From: CAG-390 sp045531455 | GTDB lineage: Bacteria; Bacillota; Clostridia; Oscillospirales; CAG-272 | Direction: 5' to 3' | DNA length: 33,489 nucleotides | Assembly (NCBI GenBank): GCA_045531455.1 | Contig: JAZSEA010000017.1 | Location: 1-33,489, forward strand | In this document: positions 31,508 through 33,489 of the stretch, in pieces | Layout: every line of letters starts with the position of its first letter | Numbering within the stretch: position 1 is the stretch's first letter | Translations under genes and position numbers: made by a program | Notes under the pieces: generated by a model | Databases searched by the model: none | What the model saw: the letters and a program-made list of their open reading frames with translations, nothing else | Told to the model about the DNA's origin: nothing

Positions 31508-33187
31508 ATGAAGAAAATTATTTCTATTGCTCTCGCACTTTCTATGCTTGCTTCTCTGATTGTAATGAGCGTATCCGCTGCATACACTCCCGAAGGCACA
31601 GCAATCACCTCCGCCGCAGAATTTGCCGCTATGGCAGCTGACGGCAAGTACTACCTTGCAAACGACATTACAGTCGAAGCTACCTACGAAGGCGTTTTCG
31701 CAGGAACTCTCGACGGTAACGGCAAGACCATCACCACCTCGGTTCCCGTTTTTGCTACTCTCGGCAGCGCAACCGTAAAGAACCTCAAGCTCGCGGGCGA
31801 GATCGCCATCGACGAGGCTGACGCGGCTGTTCTTACCACCACAGTAGCGGGCGGCAGCACCCTCGTTATCGATAACGTTGAGAACAACTGTAACCTCACC
31901 GTTGCCAAGAAGAAGGACGTTGGCGGATTCATCGGCGTTATGAACTATGACGCTTGCTACGGCACCACCATCACCATCAAGAACTCCACCAACAACGGTA
32001 ACATCACCGGCGGTTGGAGAGCAGGCGGCTTCCTCGGCTATGCTCCCGGCTCCGACAACGCTGAAAAGCCCTTCAACATGACCCTTGAAAACTGCGTAAA
32101 CAACGGTACCATCAACTCCACTGAGTCCTACTCGGGCGGTCTCGTCGGCCGTTTCGGCGGAACCAAGGAGATCACAGGCAAGTGTTGCCTCACCATTACC
32201 CACTCCACCAACAACGGTAACGTAAAGGCAGCTGTCAGCCAGGTTGGCGGCTTCTGCGGTTACCTCATCGGTAAGATGGTTATCGAGTACTCGGTAAACA
32301 ACGCTGACCTCACCGCTACCGCAGGCAAGAATATGACCGTTGCCGGCTTCATCGGTGTTTCCGGCTCCGAGACCAAGAACTACGGCGACGGCGCAACCGT
32401 TCGCTACTGCGTAAACTACGGTAAGATCTCCTCCACCTCCAAGGCAGGCGGTATCGTTGGTAACCTCGGTAACTCCAAGCAGTGCTACGGCGCGGCTCTC
32501 GTTGAAAACTGCATCAACGCAGGCGAGATCGCTATCGAGAACTGCTACGAGGGCGGCACCACCTACGCTGCAGGTATCGCAGGCTATATGTACGGCGGCT
32601 CGGGCGAAGGCTCCAACACCATCAGGAACTGCCTCAACCTCGGTAAGATCACCGGTCAGACCACCGCTGCTTCGGGCAAGAACTATGCGGCTGGTATCCT
32701 TGCATACGTAAACGGCAACTTCATGACCATCGCCAACAACCTCAACCTCGGCGAGCTTACCATTACCTCCGCAACCACCTCCGAAAAGTTCACTCACACT
32801 TTCTTCAATAACTCCACCGGTACCGGTTCCGAGGCTTGCGTAAACAACTACTCGATCGCAGTTGCCGCTCAGCTTCTTGAGAAGAACAGCACCGTTGCAA
32901 ACAGCACCACCGTTATCACCGCGGCTGACGCTGAACTCGCAACCAAGCTCGGCGCGGCTTGGAAGATGGGTGACAAGAACCCCGAGCCCATCATCGAAGG
33001 CACCATCGGCGGCGCAGGCGCAGACTTCTCGATCTTCGTTGAAGCTCCCGAGACTACCGAGCCCGCTCCCGAAACCACCGAGCCCGGTTCCTCTTCCGAC
33101 ACCGGCGACTCCTTCGTGATCTTCGCCGTCATCGCCGCTATCTCCGTTCTCGGAGTTGCAGTTGTTGCAAAGAGACGCGAGAATTAA
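31508..33187 (+). CDS. secreted GLUG-like repeat protein with DTGD-type C-terminal anchor, paralogue of 29592
   Basis: The 559-residue protein starts after AAGGAG, 8 bases upstream. A signal peptide (MKKIISIALALSMLASLIVM, cleavage near SAA) is followed by GTLDGNGKTITTS and repeats with STNNGNI, CVNNGTI, STNNGNV, SVNNADL, CVNYGKI, CINAGEI and CLNLGKI cores, each followed by a G-G/I-F/V-hydrophobic-G turn, as in beta-helix GLUG repeats. The tail is Thr/Pro/Glu-rich, then SSDTGDSFVIFA, a hydrophobic helix and KRREN, nearly identical to its neighbour. The pair seems a tandem duplication whose anchor regions stay very similar while the bodies diverge. An adhesin or glycan-binding role is inference only. 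Confidence 0.85.
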   Translation: MKKIISIALALSMLASLIVMSVSAAYTPEGTAITSAAEFAAMAADGKYYLANDITVEATYEGVFAGTLDGNGKTITTSVPVFATLGSATVKNLKLAGEIAIDEADAAVLTTTVAGGSTLVIDNVENNCNLTVAKKKDVGGFIGVMNYDACYGTTITIKNSTNNGNITGGWRAGGFLGYAPGSDNAEKPFNMTLENCVNNGTINSTESYSGGLVGRFGGTKEITGKCCLTITHSTNNGNVKAAVSQVGGFCGYLIGKMVIEYSVNNADLTATAGKNMTVAGFIGVSGSETKNYGDGATVRYCVNYGKISSTSKAGGIVGNLGNSKQCYGAALVENCINAGEIAIENCYEGGTTYAAGIAGYMYGGSGEGSNTIRNCLNLGKITGQTTAASGKNYAAGILAYVNGNFMTIANNLNLGELTITSATTSEKFTHTFFNNSTGTGSEACVNNYSIAVAAQLLEKNSTVANSTTVITAADAELATKLGAAWKMGDKNPEPIIEGTIGGAGADFSIFVEAPETTEPAPETTEPGSSSDTGDSFVIFAVIAAISVLGVAVVAKRREN

Positions 33188-33460
33188 GTGAACAGTGGTC
33201 AGTGGACTGACCAAGTGAACAGTGGTCAGTGGACAGTGGACAGAAAGATGCGAATGATAATTTAATTCATCTGTTCTGCCAATCACTAATCGGATAATTC
33301 AATAGAACAAAACTCTCGGTTATTTTGAAGTATTCCAGAATATCCGATAGTACTTTTTTGCTTATTATGTTATAATACAATACTAAAACTCTATGTACTG
33401 TACATAATTATTGCAGTAACCCGCATCTTTCTGTCCACTGTCCACTAACCGCTGTCCACT
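33188..33460. repeat. element A, copy 2
   Basis: The element begins immediately after the stop at 33185-33187. A short duplicated unit (33189-33214) precedes the full left arm (33215-33252). The right arm (33422-33460) is its inverted complement with 2 mismatches in 33. The interior (33253-33421) holds a terminator-like stem and an AT-rich stretch; it does not resemble the interior of copy 1 apart from having a terminator. No gene is seen to the window end. Confidence 0.75.
33312..33358 (+). terminator. terminator-like stem inside element A, copy 2
   Basis: ACTCTCGGTTATT (33312-33324) and AATATCCGATAGT (33339-33351) pair at 11 of 13 positions and are followed by TTTTTT at 33353-33358. It would terminate the gene ending at 33187. 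Confidence 0.5.
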
Positions 33461-33489
33461 ATTATTGTTAAATTGCACAAAATCTATTG

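Noticed and set aside
31340..33286. 648-codon open frame on the minus strand
   Set aside because: It is antisense to the third GLUG-like gene; Gly/Val/Asp-rich composition is an artefact of the repeat codons on the other strand.
33371..33376. TATAAT in the last part of the window
   Set aside because: No suitable -35 box lies 16-18 bases upstream, and it falls in the AT-rich interior of element A.

Overview
The window reads as a chromosomal segment of a low-to-mid GC Firmicute, most likely a gut-type member of class Clostridia (Oscillospirales-like). The reasons are the conserved block of large-type SRP RNA, dnaX, ebfC and recR in the same order as Bacillus subtilis, strong AGGAGG-type ribosome binding sites, TTGACA/17 bp/TATAAT-type promoters, lipoproteins with Firmicutes-style lipoboxes, and many families typical of Clostridia metagenome bins. 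No tRNA, CRISPR array, transposase, phage gene or plasmid gene was seen. The species cannot be named from the sequence alone.

Layout. (1) 1-2656: two tandem paralogous secreted proteins (the first truncated by the window edge) and a small membrane-anchored protein. (2) 2741-2960: a frameshifted remnant of a small conserved protein on the minus strand. (3) 3290-7360, minus strand: a lipoprotein of unknown function and the housekeeping block SRP RNA, dnaX, ebfC, recR. (4) 7398-11711: two paralogous ECF sigma/membrane anti-sigma modules placed head to head, with a shared 16-base block in both 5' leaders and an identical GC-rich palindrome on both sides of the left module. (5) 11815-18306: a three-gene operon of MoxR ATPase, DUF58 protein and a 1233-residue membrane transglutaminase. 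(6) 18331-19750: a lipoprotein. (7) 20073-25618: a secreted GLUG-like repeat protein, then two tandem glycerophosphodiester-phosphodiesterase-like lipoproteins. (8) 26028-29481: a small carbohydrate divergon, with a cytoplasmic GH29 alpha-L-fucosidase and a TIM-barrel sugar isomerase on the minus strand facing a D-2-hydroxyacid dehydrogenase on the plus strand. (9) 29513-33187: two more GLUG-like surface proteins with an unusual DTGD-type C-terminal anchor.

Intergenic DNA is rich in repeat families, mostly long inverted repeats of MITE or REP type. Element A (GTGGACAGTGG arms) begins directly after stop codons at 25619 and 33188 and supplies the last codons and stop of the fucosidase at 26028. 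Element B has GTGCAGAGTGCAG arms (6826-6964, with a half copy at 25905-25972). Element C has arms containing GTGCACAAAA and GCAGAA (19782-19983, 21862-22046). A 30-base segment D occurs at 31339-31368 and, inverted, at 25744-25773.

The most noteworthy observations are: the paired ECF/anti-sigma modules with a common leader block; a precursor stem around the SRP RNA that appears mutually exclusive with its terminator; repeat elements that abut or rewrite stop codons; and surface proteins with non-canonical C-terminal anchors. I did not find a clear new defence or mobile system.
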